Part shown: positions 1-8,366 of the stretch, in pieces
Numbering within the stretch: position 1 is the stretch's first letter
Layout: each line of letters begins with the position of its first letter
From: Pseudomonas viridiflava
Lineage (GTDB): Bacteria > Pseudomonadota > Gammaproteobacteria > Pseudomonadales > Pseudomonadaceae
Direction: 5' to 3'
NCBI RefSeq assembly: GCF_003702045.1
Contig: NZ_RBTP01000054.1
Coordinates: 1 to 64,000, forward strand
DNA length: 64,000 nucleotides
Notes under the pieces: generated by a model
Seen by the model: only the letters and a program-made list of their open reading frames with translations
The model's database searches: none
Told to the model about the DNA's origin: nothing
Translations under genes and position numbers: made by a program

Positions 1-1086
1 GCCGCCGACCAGCTCGCGCAGGCTGATGGTCATGCGCTGGATAGTGCTTTGCAGCTTGCCCAGTTCGTCCTTGCGGTTCACGTTCAGGTTACGACTCAGA
101 TCGCCAGCGGCGACGCGTTCCACCACTTCCAGGGTTTCCTGCAACGGCGTGGTGATCTGGCGCGTGATGATCCAGGCGGCCAGAATGCTGAACATCAGCG
201 CCAGGGCGGTCGCTACCGCAATCATCATGACGGCATGGTCGCTTTCGGCATCGCGGCTTTTATTCTGTCTATCGATCATTTCGCTGCTGGTAGCCAGCAT
301 TTTTACGCCAAGGGCAGTCATCTTCTCCAGTGCAGCCTTGCTGGCGGCCTGGGAGTCACGGTACACACCTACAGCTGCGCGATAGCCTTTCAGGCCCGCG
401 ATAGCCTGCTGCAATAAAGGGGTGAATTCAGAGGAAATGTCGCCTGCAAGGGTGTTGATGCCCGTGACAGCTTCATCAATGGCCTGGTTCGCGTTCTTTT
501 CGAATTCCGGCTTGCCGCTGTAGGTGTAGCCGCGTACCTGAAAGCGGGCCTGCTGGATCTGCTTGCTGACACCCACGATGCCGTTAAAGGCCAGGATGTT
601 GTCTTGCTTGAGCAGCTCGGCTTCGATCTTATTGGCCTGGTCGACGGCCTTGTCGGCGTTGTCGCCCATCTGGCTGCGGCTGGACTCGCGGATCTCAATG
701 GCCTTGGTCATGTCGCCGAACGACTGACGGTACTCGCGCGCCGCCTGGATTTGCCCGTCGAGCAACGTAATGTTTTCCGGGGAGCGGAGCAGGTCTCTGG
801 CGCTCTGAAGGGCAGCATCGAGCTGATCGAGCGTAGCCCTGACATCGGTGGCCGTTTCTGCGTTGAACAACGCTTCATAGCGCATACGGTTGATGCGCAA
901 CTGCAGAGTCAACTCGTTGATTTCGGCAATCGCCGTGACGCGATCCCCTCGATCGATCAGCGCATGTGTGCTGAACCACGCTGTGGTTGAGATCATCAGG
1001 GTCATCAACAGCACGAGGCCGAAGCCGATCGCCAATTTCAAGCTGACACTCGCGTTAGCGAGACTTTGAGTTAACCCGCGATACAT
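1..1086 (-). CDS. Methyl-accepting chemotaxis protein, N-terminal part (gene runs off the window)
   Basis: Chemoreceptor that senses a periplasmic ligand and signals to CheA/CheW. The visible 362 codons begin at ATG 1086. They encode a first membrane helix (about residues 17-37), a helical periplasmic sensor of about 240 residues, a second membrane helix (about 282-302, HAVMMIAVATALALMFSIL) and a HAMP linker (TTPLQETLEVVERVAAGDLS). The cytoplasmic signalling domain lies beyond position 1. The sensor looks like a helical-bimodular or 4-helix-bundle type. By position upstream of the tat block it matches the P. aeruginosa receptor next to tatABC (PA5072), but the ligand cannot be read from sequence. 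Confidence 0.9.
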   Translation of the reverse strand, partial: MYRGLTQSLANASVSLKLAIGFGLVLLMTLMISTTAWFSTHALIDRGDRVTAIAEINELTLQLRINRMRYEALFNAETATDVRATLDQLDAALQSARDLLRSPENITLLDGQIQAAREYRQSFGDMTKAIEIRESSRSQMGDNADKAVDQANKIEAELLKQDNILAFNGIVGVSKQIQQARFQVRGYTYSGKPEFEKNANQAIDEAVTGINTLAGDISSEFTPLLQQAIAGLKGYRAAVGVYRDSQAASKAALEKMTALGVKMLATSSEMIDRQNKSRDAESDHAVMMIAVATALALMFSILAAWIITRQITTPLQETLEVVERVAAGDLSRNLNVNRKDELGKLQSTIQRMTISLRELVGG

Positions 1087-1189
1087 GACCACTCCTCGAC
1101 TTCTGATTCTTGTGCGTATCCATCCCTATCGGCCAGCGTTGACTTAACTGAAGCGATTGAGTGGACACAAACGACTTGAATCAGAAGAC

Positions 1190-1897
1190 TCAGAACAGAC
1201 GAGCAAGCAGCGCAGTGACGGCGGTTTCAACCCGCAGGATGCGGTCGCCCAGTTGGACCGGTTGCAGGCCGGATAGGCCTAGCAGGTCGACCTCATAGGG
1301 AATCCAGCCGCCTTCCGGGCCGATGGCGAGCGTGACCGGTTCATCGACGGCGCGCGGGCAGGCGGGATAGGGGCCTGGATGGCCCACGAGCCCCAGCGTA
1401 TTGAGCGCCAACTGCGGCAAGCGGTCTTGGACGAAGGGCTTGAAACGCTTTTCGATGATGATTTCAGGCAGCACGCTGTCACGTGCCTGCTCAAGTCCAA
1501 GGATCAGTTGCTCGCGAATCGCATCCGGTTCAAGGAAGGGTGTTTGCCAGAAGCTTTTCTCCACCCGATAGCTGTTAAGCAGGATGACTGTTGGCACACC
1601 CATCGTCGCAACGGTCTGGAAGACCCGGCGCAGCATTTTCGGACGCGGCAGCGCCAGTAGCAGGGTCAGGGGCAGTTTGGCGGGGGGCTCGGTGTTTAGC
1701 GAGACGCGCAATTCTGCTTCGTGAGCCTCAAGACGCAACACCTCGGCGGTGCCAAGCAGGCCGTTGACGCGACCGACCCGCAGGCTGTCGCCGATCTCTG
1801 CGCGGTGCACCTCTTGCATGTGCTTGAGGCGGCGGTCACGCAGTATCACCCGGTCGGCCGCAATAAAGTCGGTCTCTTCGAGAAGCAGCAGGTTCAC
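1190..1897 (-). CDS. RsmE-family 16S rRNA (uracil-N3) methyltransferase, divergent paralogue
   Basis: 235-residue SPOUT-class methyltransferase. The RsmE signature IGPEGG lies at about residues 192-197 and the knot-forming LGDRILRVETAVTALLARL closes the protein. RsmE normally methylates U1498 of 16S rRNA, but a second and more canonical rsmE lies at 60670-61389, so this copy may be redundant or act on another site. The start is GTG 1897, which overlaps the tatC stop as GTGA and implies translational coupling to the tat operon. The N-terminal RNA-binding (PUA-like) half differs strongly from the other copy, for example MNLLLLEETDF against MRLSRFFTDTP. The family call is firm; the exact substrate is uncertain. 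Confidence 0.85.
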   Translation of the reverse strand: MNLLLLEETDFIAADRVILRDRRLKHMQEVHRAEIGDSLRVGRVNGLLGTAEVLRLEAHEAELRVSLNTEPPAKLPLTLLLALPRPKMLRRVFQTVATMGVPTVILLNSYRVEKSFWQTPFLEPDAIREQLILGLEQARDSVLPEIIIEKRFKPFVQDRLPQLALNTLGLVGHPGPYPACPRAVDEPVTLAIGPEGGWIPYEVDLLGLSGLQPVQLGDRILRVETAVTALLARLF

Positions 1898-2694
1898 GGC
1901 TGGGTCGCGGGCGGCTGGTCTTGCTTGTCAGCTTCTTCTTCCTGATCGTCCGGGTGTTCGCCACGCTTCTTGATCAGTCCACTGCACAGCACGCCCAGTT
2001 CGAACAGCAGCCACATCGGCACGGCCAGCAAGGTCTGCGAGAAGATGTCCGGCGGCGTCAGGATCATGCCGACCACGAAGCAGCCGATGATCACATACGG
2101 GCGGACCTTCTTCAGGTACTTCACATCGACAATACCGATCCAGACCAGCAGCACCACGGCTACCGGAATTTCGAACGCTACGCCGAAGGCGAAGAACAGC
2201 GTCATCACGAAGTCGAGGTAACTGGCGATGTCGGTCATCATCGACACGCCTTCCGGAGTCACGCTGGCGAAGAAGTGGAAGATCAGCGGGAAGACCAGGA
2301 AGTAGGCGAACGCCATGCCTGCGTAGAACAGGATGATGCTCGACACCAGCAACGGAATCGCGACGCGCTTTTCATGCTTGTACAGACCTGGCGCAATGAA
2401 CCCCCAGATCTGATGCAGGATGACTGGCATGGACAGGAACAGCGCCACCATCATGGTCAGCTTGAACGGCGTAATGAACGGCGAGGCCACATCGGTGGCG
2501 ATCATCGTTGCGCCTTCCGGCAGATAGACACGCAGCGGCGCGGACACCAGCGTGTAGATCTTCTGCGTGAAGTAGAACAGACCGGCAAAAATCAGAAACA
2601 CTGCGGCGACGCAGCGCAACAGGCGTGTACGCAACTCGGTGAGGTGCGAGATCAGCGGCATTTGCTGATCGTTTTCCGGGTTATCTGCGCTCAT
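1894..2694 (-). CDS. tatC: Twin-arginine translocase subunit TatC
   Basis: 266-residue inner-membrane core of the Tat system, which with TatB recognises twin-arginine signal peptides and recruits TatA. Six hydrophobic segments are visible. The family-typical N-terminus (PLISHLTELRTRLLRC) and the conserved FxLVFPL-type segment (YFLVFPLIFHFFASV) are present. The C-terminal tail is polar and acidic (HPDDQEEEADKQDQ). ATG 2694 overlaps the tatB stop by four bases, so the two are probably translationally coupled. Confidence 0.97.
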   Translation of the reverse strand: MSADNPENDQQMPLISHLTELRTRLLRCVAAVFLIFAGLFYFTQKIYTLVSAPLRVYLPEGATMIATDVASPFITPFKLTMMVALFLSMPVILHQIWGFIAPGLYKHEKRVAIPLLVSSIILFYAGMAFAYFLVFPLIFHFFASVTPEGVSMMTDIASYLDFVMTLFFAFGVAFEIPVAVVLLVWIGIVDVKYLKKVRPYVIIGCFVVGMILTPPDIFSQTLLAVPMWLLFELGVLCSGLIKKRGEHPDDQEEEADKQDQPPATQP

Positions 2695-3152
2695 GGGGCT
2701 CGCGGTGGCAATGACGAATCGTGGGCGGGAGAGGGCGTTGCGTCCGGCGCCGGTGTGGCAGCAGGTTTCGCGGTTTTCTCAAGCGTCAGCGGTGCCTTGG
2801 TTGCAGGCTCTGCGGGGCCGATTTCGCCGGTCGATGTTGCCTGGGCAGTTGAGTCCTGTGGGGCTCCTGGCGGAGTCACGGGCTCGTAGGCCACTTCAGG
2901 ATGCTGCGTTTGAGCGAACATTTTGCGCGCTTCGTCTTCCAGCGAAAGAATGTGCTCGTTATGCAGTTGCCGGCGAATCTCGTCGGCACCGATTTCACGT
3001 TCAACTTCCTGTTTGATCGCGTTGAAGCTTCGCTTCAATCGGCCAATCCAAAGGCCTGCGGTGCGTGCGGCGCCGGGCAGTCGCTCGGGGCCCAGCACCA
3101 GCAGGGCCACGAGGCCGATCAGCAGCAATTCAGAGAAGCTGATACCGAACAT
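2691..3152 (-). CDS. tatB: Sec-independent translocase protein TatB
   Basis: 153-residue TatB. It starts with the diagnostic MFGISFSELLLIGLVALLVL membrane helix followed by GPERLPG and an amphipathic helix. The tail is long and proline/alanine/threonine-rich. TatB is distinguished from TatA by the Glu in the helix and the GPERLP hinge. It lies 4 bases after tatA and overlaps tatC by 4 bases. Confidence 0.97.
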   Translation of the reverse strand: MFGISFSELLLIGLVALLVLGPERLPGAARTAGLWIGRLKRSFNAIKQEVEREIGADEIRRQLHNEHILSLEDEARKMFAQTQHPEVAYEPVTPPGAPQDSTAQATSTGEIGPAEPATKAPLTLEKTAKPAATPAPDATPSPAHDSSLPPRAP

Positions 3153-3156
3153 GGTC

Positions 3157-3438
3157 TTAAACCTGGTCTTTGCGGGTCGGCTCTTCGACTTTATGCGCTT
3201 GCGCGTCGATGGTGTGCGGCTGGTTCAGAGGCGATCCCTGAGGCGCGGTGTGCGCCTGTTGGGTCTGAGGCTGCGCTGCGGCGGGGTCAGCAGGCTTATC
3301 CTCATCGCTCATCGCCTTGCGAAAGCCCTTGATGGATTCGCCGACATCAGTGCCCAGACCTTTGAGTTTCTTGGTACCGAAAACCAGTACCACGACGATC
3401 AGGATGACGATCCAGTGTTTCCAGTCAAAAATACCCAT
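3157..3438 (-). CDS. tatA: Sec-independent translocase protein TatA
   Basis: 93-residue pore-forming Tat subunit. A short membrane helix (KHWIVILIVVVLVFGTKKLK) carries the conserved FGTKKL hinge, followed by an amphipathic helix (GTDVGESIKGFRKAM) and a Gln/Pro-rich tail. It follows hisE by 49 bases and is the first tat gene. A plausible ribosome-binding GAGGA precedes ATG 3438. The length is normal for Pseudomonas TatA. Confidence 0.97.
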   Translation of the reverse strand: MGIFDWKHWIVILIVVVLVFGTKKLKGLGTDVGESIKGFRKAMSDEDKPADPAAAQPQTQQAHTAPQGSPLNQPHTIDAQAHKVEEPTRKDQV

Positions 3439-3487
3439 GAAACAGTCCTCGTAGAAGATTCTTCAAGCTCGAAAGGGGGGTAGGCGA

Positions 3488-3820
3488 TCAATCCGCTGTG
3501 CGTGCAGCTTTTTCCGCATGACCGGACAGCCCGAACCGGCGATCCAGTTCATCGAGCACGGCTTGTGGATGCTGACCCAGCGCCGCGAGCATTACCATGC
3601 TGTGGAACCACAGGTCAGCCGTTTCATAAATCACATCGCTGCAATCACCGCTGACGGCGGCGTCCTTGGCGGCAATGATGGTTTCAACCGATTCCTCGCC
3701 GAGTTTTTCCAGAATCTTGTTCAAACCCTTGTGATACAGGCTGGCGACATAGGAACTGTCGGCAGCGGCATCCTTGCGTGATTCCAGCACTTCGGCCAGG
3801 CGGGACAGCGTATCAGTCAT
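3488..3820 (-). CDS. hisE: Phosphoribosyl-ATP pyrophosphatase
   Basis: 110-residue cytoplasmic enzyme of histidine biosynthesis that converts PR-ATP to PR-AMP. It is an all-alpha MazG-like fold with the metal-binding motif GEESVETIIAAKD (about residues 39-51) and a downstream ETADLWFHSMVML helix. It is separate from hisI, as usual in Pseudomonas (enterobacteria fuse them as hisIE). It lies only two bases after hisI, so the two are co-translated. The rest of the his pathway is not in this window. Confidence 0.96.
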   Translation of the reverse strand: MTDTLSRLAEVLESRKDAAADSSYVASLYHKGLNKILEKLGEESVETIIAAKDAAVSGDCSDVIYETADLWFHSMVMLAALGQHPQAVLDELDRRFGLSGHAEKAARTAD

Positions 3821-3822
3821 GT

Positions 3823-4215
3823 TCAGTGGCCTGCGTGGTAAATAGCGTCAGGATCTTTCAAGACCGGGTCGACGGTCTTCCAGACTGAGTTTTCATACAC
3901 TCGGTAGAAGCAACTTTCGCGGCCGGTGTGGCACGCGATCCCGCCGATCTGCTCGACCATCAGGATGATGACGTCGGCATCACAGTCCAGGCGCAGTTCA
4001 TGCAGCTTTTGCACATGACCCGATTCTTCACCTTTGCGCCAGAGTTTGCCACGTGAACGCGACCAATAGATTGCACGATTCTCGGATGCGGTCAGGCTCA
4101 GGGCCTCGCGGTTCATCCAGGCCATCATCAGTACGCGGCCGGTCTTGTGGTCCTGCGCAATGGCAGGCACCAGACCGTCGCTGTTCCAGTGAATCTCGTC
4201 CAGCCAGTCTTTCAT
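3823..4215 (-). CDS. hisI: Phosphoribosyl-AMP cyclohydrolase
   Basis: 130-residue zinc/magnesium hydrolase for the third step of histidine synthesis. It has the motif RLDCDADVIILMVEQIGGIACHTG, whose Asp and Cys residues bind metals, and a final GRESCFYR. The open frame extends upstream to 4272, but the start at ATG 4215 (MKDWLDEIHWNSDGLVPAI) gives the usual family length and leaves a normal 67-base gap to ubiB. The gene is directly followed by hisE. Confidence 0.95.
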   Translation of the reverse strand: MKDWLDEIHWNSDGLVPAIAQDHKTGRVLMMAWMNREALSLTASENRAIYWSRSRGKLWRKGEESGHVQKLHELRLDCDADVIILMVEQIGGIACHTGRESCFYRVYENSVWKTVDPVLKDPDAIYHAGH

Positions 4216-4282
4216 ATCTACTCCGGCAGCCGGATTAAAGACCCGGCGGGTTGAACAGTGTGCCAGCGCCATGCGTCGCTGG

Positions 4283-5902
4283 CTATCGGCGAACGATCAG
4301 ATACAGGCCTGCAAACAGCATGATCGCCGCAGGCCAGGCCGCCAGCGTCGGCAGCTGCGTGCCGGCCTCGCTGATGACCCAGCCTTGTATGACACCGCCG
4401 GCCAACAGGGCCGAGCCGATCAGCCGCAAGGCCCAGCCGTCCTTGTTGTCGCGCCACGGGTTGGGCGGGTCGGAGGCGTGCGGACGAGACAGGCGTTCGA
4501 GCAGGTCGCGGGTCATGTTGGCGATGTGCGGCAGTTGCTCGACTTGCGATTGCAGATTGCTCACCAGCGTCTTGGGGCTGACGCGCTCGCGCATCCAGCG
4601 TTCCAGATAGGGTTGCGCGGTGCTCCACAGGTCGAGTTCGGGGTACAGCTGGCGACCCAGACCTTCGATGTTGAGCAGCGTTTTTTGCAGCAGGACCAGT
4701 TGCGGCTGGACTTCCATGTTGAAGCGGCGCGCGGTCTGGAACAGGCGCATGAGCACCTGGCCGAACGAGATGTCCTTGAGCGGCTTTTCGAAAATAGGCT
4801 CGCAAACGGTGCGAATGGCGGCTTCGAATTCATTGAGCTTGGTTTCGGCCGGTACCCAGCCGGAGTCGATGTGCAACTGCGCCACACGCCGGTAATCACG
4901 CTTGAAGAAAGCGAACAGGTTGCGGGCCAGGTAGTCCTGATCCTCAGGCGTCAGGCTACCGACGATACCGCAGTCGATAGCAATGTACTGCGGGCTCCAC
5001 GGGCTGACAGTGCTGATGAAGATGTTGCCTGGGTGCATGTCGGCGTGGAAAAAGCTGTCGCGGAAGATCTGCGTGAAGAAGATTTCCACCCCGCGCTCGG
5101 CGAGCAGCTTCATGTCGGTACGCTGATCGGCCAGCGTCGCCAGGTCTGTCACCTGAACGCCGTAGATGCGCTCCATGACCAGCACTTTCGGGCGGCACCA
5201 GTCCCAGTAGACCTGGGGGACATACAGCAGCTCGGAGCCTTCGAAGTTGCGGCGCAACTGACTGGAGTTGGCCGCTTCGCGCAGCAGGTCCAGTTCGTCG
5301 TAGATCGTTTTTTCGTAGTCCAGCACCACCTGCACCGGGTGCAGCAGGCGCGCATCGGCCGACACGCGCTCGGCGGTGCGGGCCAGGATGAACAGCCAGG
5401 CGAGGTCCTGGCTAATGATCGGTTTCAGGCCGGGACGTACCACCTTGACCACTACTTCTTCACCGGTCTTGAGACGAGCGGCATGCACCTGAGCGACGGA
5501 AGCCGACGCCAGTGGTGTTTCATCGAAGCGGCTGAACACATCACAAATCCTGGCACCGAGCTGTTCTTCGATCAGCTTGATGGCCAGATTCTGGTCGAAC
5601 GGCGGTACGCGGTCTTGCAGCAGCATCAGTTCGTCGGCGATGTCCTCGGGCAGCAGGTCGCGCCGGGTCGAGAGCAGTTGCCCGAACTTGATGAAGATCG
5701 GCCCCAAATCCTGTAGCGCCAGACGAAAGCGCGCGCCGCGGCTCAGCTCCGACTTGCTGCGCGGCAGCCAGCGCCACGGCAGCACGAAACGCACTGCCAG
5801 CATCCACCAGGGCAGGGGCAGGGCGAACAACAGGTCATCGAGGCGGTAGCGAATAACGACACGTTGAATGCGAAACAGACGGCGGACGGCAAGCAGCTTC
5901 AT
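4283..5902 (-). CDS. ubiB: Ubiquinone biosynthesis protein UbiB (ABC1/ADCK-like atypical kinase)
   Basis: 539-residue member of the ABC1/UbiB atypical kinase family needed for aerobic ubiquinone synthesis. The diagnostic KxGQ motif is seen as GPIFIKFGQLLSTRRDLLP, then an Ala-rich P-loop-like ASASVAQVHAA, a catalytic-loop HADMHPGNIF and an ID-CGIVG metal motif. Two hydrophobic C-terminal helices anchor it in the inner membrane. ATG 5902 overlaps the ubiJ stop by 4 bases, so it belongs to the ubiE-ubiJ-ubiB block. Confidence 0.97.
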   Translation of the reverse strand: MKLLAVRRLFRIQRVVIRYRLDDLLFALPLPWWMLAVRFVLPWRWLPRSKSELSRGARFRLALQDLGPIFIKFGQLLSTRRDLLPEDIADELMLLQDRVPPFDQNLAIKLIEEQLGARICDVFSRFDETPLASASVAQVHAARLKTGEEVVVKVVRPGLKPIISQDLAWLFILARTAERVSADARLLHPVQVVLDYEKTIYDELDLLREAANSSQLRRNFEGSELLYVPQVYWDWCRPKVLVMERIYGVQVTDLATLADQRTDMKLLAERGVEIFFTQIFRDSFFHADMHPGNIFISTVSPWSPQYIAIDCGIVGSLTPEDQDYLARNLFAFFKRDYRRVAQLHIDSGWVPAETKLNEFEAAIRTVCEPIFEKPLKDISFGQVLMRLFQTARRFNMEVQPQLVLLQKTLLNIEGLGRQLYPELDLWSTAQPYLERWMRERVSPKTLVSNLQSQVEQLPHIANMTRDLLERLSRPHASDPPNPWRDNKDGWALRLIGSALLAGGVIQGWVISEAGTQLPTLAAWPAAIMLFAGLYLIVRR

Positions 5903-6522
5903 GCGTTATCGCTGGAATTGAGGGATCGGGCAAGGCGCGCAAAACGCGCCTCAAGGCGTTCCAGATCGAGCTTGATCTGGTCGAGTTCGGCAAAGCGGGC
6001 TTCGGCTTCATGTTTGCCGACCAGAGTGCGCGACTCTTCGCTGAAGAAATCGGCTGCGTTCTGGCTCAGGCTGGCCACACTATCACGCGTCCAGCGCGCC
6101 CGGCCGCGCAAATGGCCGCTGAACAGCTGACTGGCCACAGGCCCGAGCCAGCGGGACAGTTCGTGTTCCCAGTCCAGTTCAAGGTCCTGGAGGATGCCAA
6201 CCAGTTCGAGCAGCACGCCGCTGTCGCCATCCAGCTCGACGTCCGGGCCATGCAGCACGGCGGTTTTGTCTTTGCTCAGGGCCAGACGCAACAGGCTCGA
6301 AGCAGGCGCACGCAGGGTGCAATCGGCATCGGCAGCCCACTCCGGCGCGAGCAGCAGGCCTTCGTCGCTAGGCAGAATGAATATCTTCAGGGACGGATCG
6401 CGGCAATCAATCTTGATGACATGGCCGGACAGCCGGGCCAGACGCGGCATGGCCGTGCTGTCCAGGCGCAATACGCGGTTTATGCCGTGCTCGACGCTGG
6501 CGAGCAGCCCCCGAAGCAGCAT
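5899..6522 (-). CDS. ubiJ: Ubiquinone biosynthesis accessory factor UbiJ (SCP2 domain)
   Basis: 207-residue lipid-binding accessory protein of the soluble Ubi complex. The N-terminal half is an SCP2-like sterol-carrier fold (LSGHVIKIDCRDPSLKIFI to LELVGILQDLELDWEHELS). The C-terminal helix is charged and coiled-coil-like (HEAEARFAELDQIKLDLERLEARFARL). Its ATG overlaps the ubiE TAA by one base, and its stop overlaps ubiB. The UbiJ assignment rests on both the fold pattern and the ubiE-J-B order. Confidence 0.93.
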   Translation of the reverse strand: MLLRGLLASVEHGINRVLRLDSTAMPRLARLSGHVIKIDCRDPSLKIFILPSDEGLLLAPEWAADADCTLRAPASSLLRLALSKDKTAVLHGPDVELDGDSGVLLELVGILQDLELDWEHELSRWLGPVASQLFSGHLRGRARWTRDSVASLSQNAADFFSEESRTLVGKHEAEARFAELDQIKLDLERLEARFARLARSLNSSDNA

Positions 6523-7292
6523 TACGGTTTGATGCCGCGGTGCAGGGCGACGATGCCCGAGGTCATGTTGTGATAGGTCACGCGGTCAAAACCGGCTTCT
6601 ACCATCATCGACTTCAGGGTTTCCTGATTGGGGTGCATGCGGATCGATTCAGCCAGGTAACGGTAGCTTTCCGAGTCGTTGGTGACCAGCTTGCCCATGA
6701 ACGGCATGAACGCGAAGGAGTAAGCGTCGTAGGCCTTGGACATCAGCTTGTTGGTCGGCTTGGAGAACTCCAGCACCAGCAGGCGACCGCCGGGCTTGAG
6801 CACGCGCAGCATGGAACGCAAGGCGTCTTCCTTATGCGTCACGTTGCGCAAACCGAAAGCGATGGTCACGCAATCGAAGTGGTTGTCCGGGAACGGCAGC
6901 TTTTCAGCGTCGGCCTGGACGAATTCCACATTGCCCGCAACGCCCAGGTCCAGCAGGCGGTCGCGGCCGACTTTAAGCATTGAGGCGTTGATGTCGGCCA
7001 GCACCACATGGCCGGTCGGGCCGACAAGGCTTGAGAACTTGCGGGTCAGATCGCCCGTGCCACCCGCGATGTCGAGCACGCGGTTGCCGGTGCGAACGCC
7101 GGAGAGTTCGATGGCAAAACGTTTCCACAGCCGATGCATGCCGCCGGACAGCAGGTCATTCATCAGGTCGTACTTGGCCGCTACCGAGTGGAATACCTCA
7201 GCGACTTTTTCTGCCTTCTGGCTTTCCGGTACATTTTTGTAACCGAAGTGAGTCGTAGGTTCGGCATCGCTGCCTTTGCGCTGATCGTTCAT
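6522..7292 (-). CDS. ubiE: Ubiquinone/menaquinone biosynthesis C-methyltransferase UbiE
   Basis: 256-residue SAM-dependent methyltransferase of ubiquinone synthesis. The SAM-binding motif VLDIAGGTGDLTR lies at about residue 73. The family signatures FGYKNVPESQKAEKV near the N-terminus and DCVTIAFGLRNVTHKEDAL are visible. It is the first gene of the minus-strand ubi-his-tat block and is divergent from the PHA-system gene at 7437, with a 144-base shared promoter region. Confidence 0.98.
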   Translation of the reverse strand: MNDQRKGSDAEPTTHFGYKNVPESQKAEKVAEVFHSVAAKYDLMNDLLSGGMHRLWKRFAIELSGVRTGNRVLDIAGGTGDLTRKFSSLVGPTGHVVLADINASMLKVGRDRLLDLGVAGNVEFVQADAEKLPFPDNHFDCVTIAFGLRNVTHKEDALRSMLRVLKPGGRLLVLEFSKPTNKLMSKAYDAYSFAFMPFMGKLVTNDSESYRYLAESIRMHPNQETLKSMMVEAGFDRVTYHNMTSGIVALHRGIKP

Positions 7293-7370
7293 ATCGCTTC
7301 ACCGGAATAGATTGCGGGCCATTCTAATCGTCAAGGCTGGCTTTGTCTTGACAAGGCTCACTGCCAACGC

Positions 7371-7399
7371 TTTCTTGGATGCAGGCGGGTGTATATAGT
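7371..7399 (+). promoter_or_regulatory. Candidate sigma-70 promoter for the small PHA-system gene
   Basis: A TATAGT -10-like hexamer (7394-7399) lies 17 bases after TTTCTT (7371-7376). It sits about 38 bases before the ATG at 7437. The -10 is good and the -35 is weak, so this is a suggestion only. Confidence 0.35.
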
Positions 7400-7436
7400 T
7401 GCGCCGCATTTCATCCGACGATCAAGGAGCTTTCTC

Positions 7437-7715
7437 ATGGCGAAGATAACTGTTGAACGCCCTCATTCACTCGGCCGGGAACAGGCGCGCGAGAAGGCGG
7501 AGCAGTTGGTAGAGAAACTCGCCGACAAATATGGCCTGGCCCATGAGTGGGTGGGCGATACCGTCAGGCTGGAAGGCAAGGGCGCCAAGGGCAAGGTTGA
7601 GGTCGAGGACGAACTGATTCGTATCAATATCGACCTGAACTTCATCCTGTCGACCATGAGCGGGTCGATCAAGTCCGAAGTCGAACGTGTGCTGGACAAG
7701 GCACTGGCTGCCTGA
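7437..7715 (+). CDS. Polyhydroxyalkanoic acid system family protein (PHA_gran_rgn-like)
   Basis: 92-residue small soluble protein of the family usually annotated as 'polyhydroxyalkanoic acid system protein'. It begins MAKITVERPHSLGREQARE, continues through LADKYGLAHEWVGDTVRLEGKG, and ends with a helical segment. The fold resembles an alpha/beta START-like or Hsp33-like small domain, and its biochemical role is not established. ATG 7437 is preceded by AAGGAG at 7424-7429, so the upstream extension to 7389 is rejected. It lies just upstream of the phasin genes on the same strand, which supports a link with PHA granules. Confidence 0.85.
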   Translation: MAKITVERPHSLGREQAREKAEQLVEKLADKYGLAHEWVGDTVRLEGKGAKGKVEVEDELIRINIDLNFILSTMSGSIKSEVERVLDKALAA

Positions 7716-7882
7716 TTGTCTTTCTGCCTGAACGCCCGCTCCTCCGTCTGCCGAAGGCGGCAGGGTGTCAAATGGCGTCTTGTTTACGTTGACCCTAGGG
7801 TGAGCATTCTAATTTTTCTCCGTAGCTTTGAGCTCATGCCCCAATCGGGCGGTTCCTTCAACTTTCGAGCATGAGGTGCACC

Positions 7883-8356
7883 ATGGCCAGAGCGAACACC
7901 AAAAGAAAAATCGAAGACGAGCAGGCTTCCACGTTTTCCGACGTCAAATCGTACGCGCGGAAAATCTGGCTGGCAGGCCTGGGTGCTTATGCCAAAGTCA
8001 ACGAGGAAGGCACGCAATACGTCAAAGAGCTGATCAAAACGGGCGAGCAGGCAGAGAAAGAAGCCAAGAAAACCCTGGATGAGAAGCTTGAAGCCGCGAA
8101 CAGCGAAATAGACTCGATCAAAGGTGAAGTGTCAGATGCCAAAGGCCGCGTCGAGGCTCAGCTTGACCGAATCGAGAGCGCTTTCGATCGCCGCGTTGCA
8201 AAGGCCTTGAACCGGATCGGTATCCCGTCTAAACATGATGTTGACACGCTCTCTGCTAAGCTCGATGAGCTGACGGCATTGCTTGAACGTGTCGGGCCTA
8301 AAAAGCTCGAACGCTCTGAGCCTAAACGACTCGAACGTTCTGAGCCTGGACAATAA
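7883..8356 (+). CDS. phaI: PHA granule-associated phasin PhaI
   Basis: 157-residue phasin that coats medium-chain PHA granules. It shares the phasin core with PhaF: ARKIWLAGLGAYAKVNEEG, then an amphipathic helical region and RALNRIGIPSKHDVD-like wording (here KALNRIGIPSKHDVDTLSAKLDEL). ATG 7883 is preferred over ATG 7871 because GAGGTG (7873-7878) then forms a proper ribosome site and the N-terminus matches the family. The extreme C-terminus carries an octapeptide duplication (PKKLERSE, PKRLERSE). Ten bases separate it from phaF. Confidence 0.94.
   Translation: MARANTKRKIEDEQASTFSDVKSYARKIWLAGLGAYAKVNEEGTQYVKELIKTGEQAEKEAKKTLDEKLEAANSEIDSIKGEVSDAKGRVEAQLDRIESAFDRRVAKALNRIGIPSKHDVDTLSAKLDELTALLERVGPKKLERSEPKRLERSEPGQ
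8297..8350 (+). repeat. 24-bp tandem repeat in the 3' end of phaI
   Basis: Two adjacent 24-base units (8297-8320 and 8321-8344) differ at about four positions and are followed by a 6-base partial unit. They encode PKKLERSE and PKRLERSE. The period keeps frame and adds charged residues to the phasin tail. Confidence 0.85.
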
Positions 8357-8366
8357 GGAGAGCAGG

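Noticed and set aside
4271..5716. 481-codon open frame on the plus strand
   Set aside because: Antisense to ubiB; Gln/Arg/Leu-rich shadow composition.
7749..7764. CTGCCG/CGGCAG hairpin before phaI as a terminator
   Set aside because: The stem is only 6 bp and has no U-tract.
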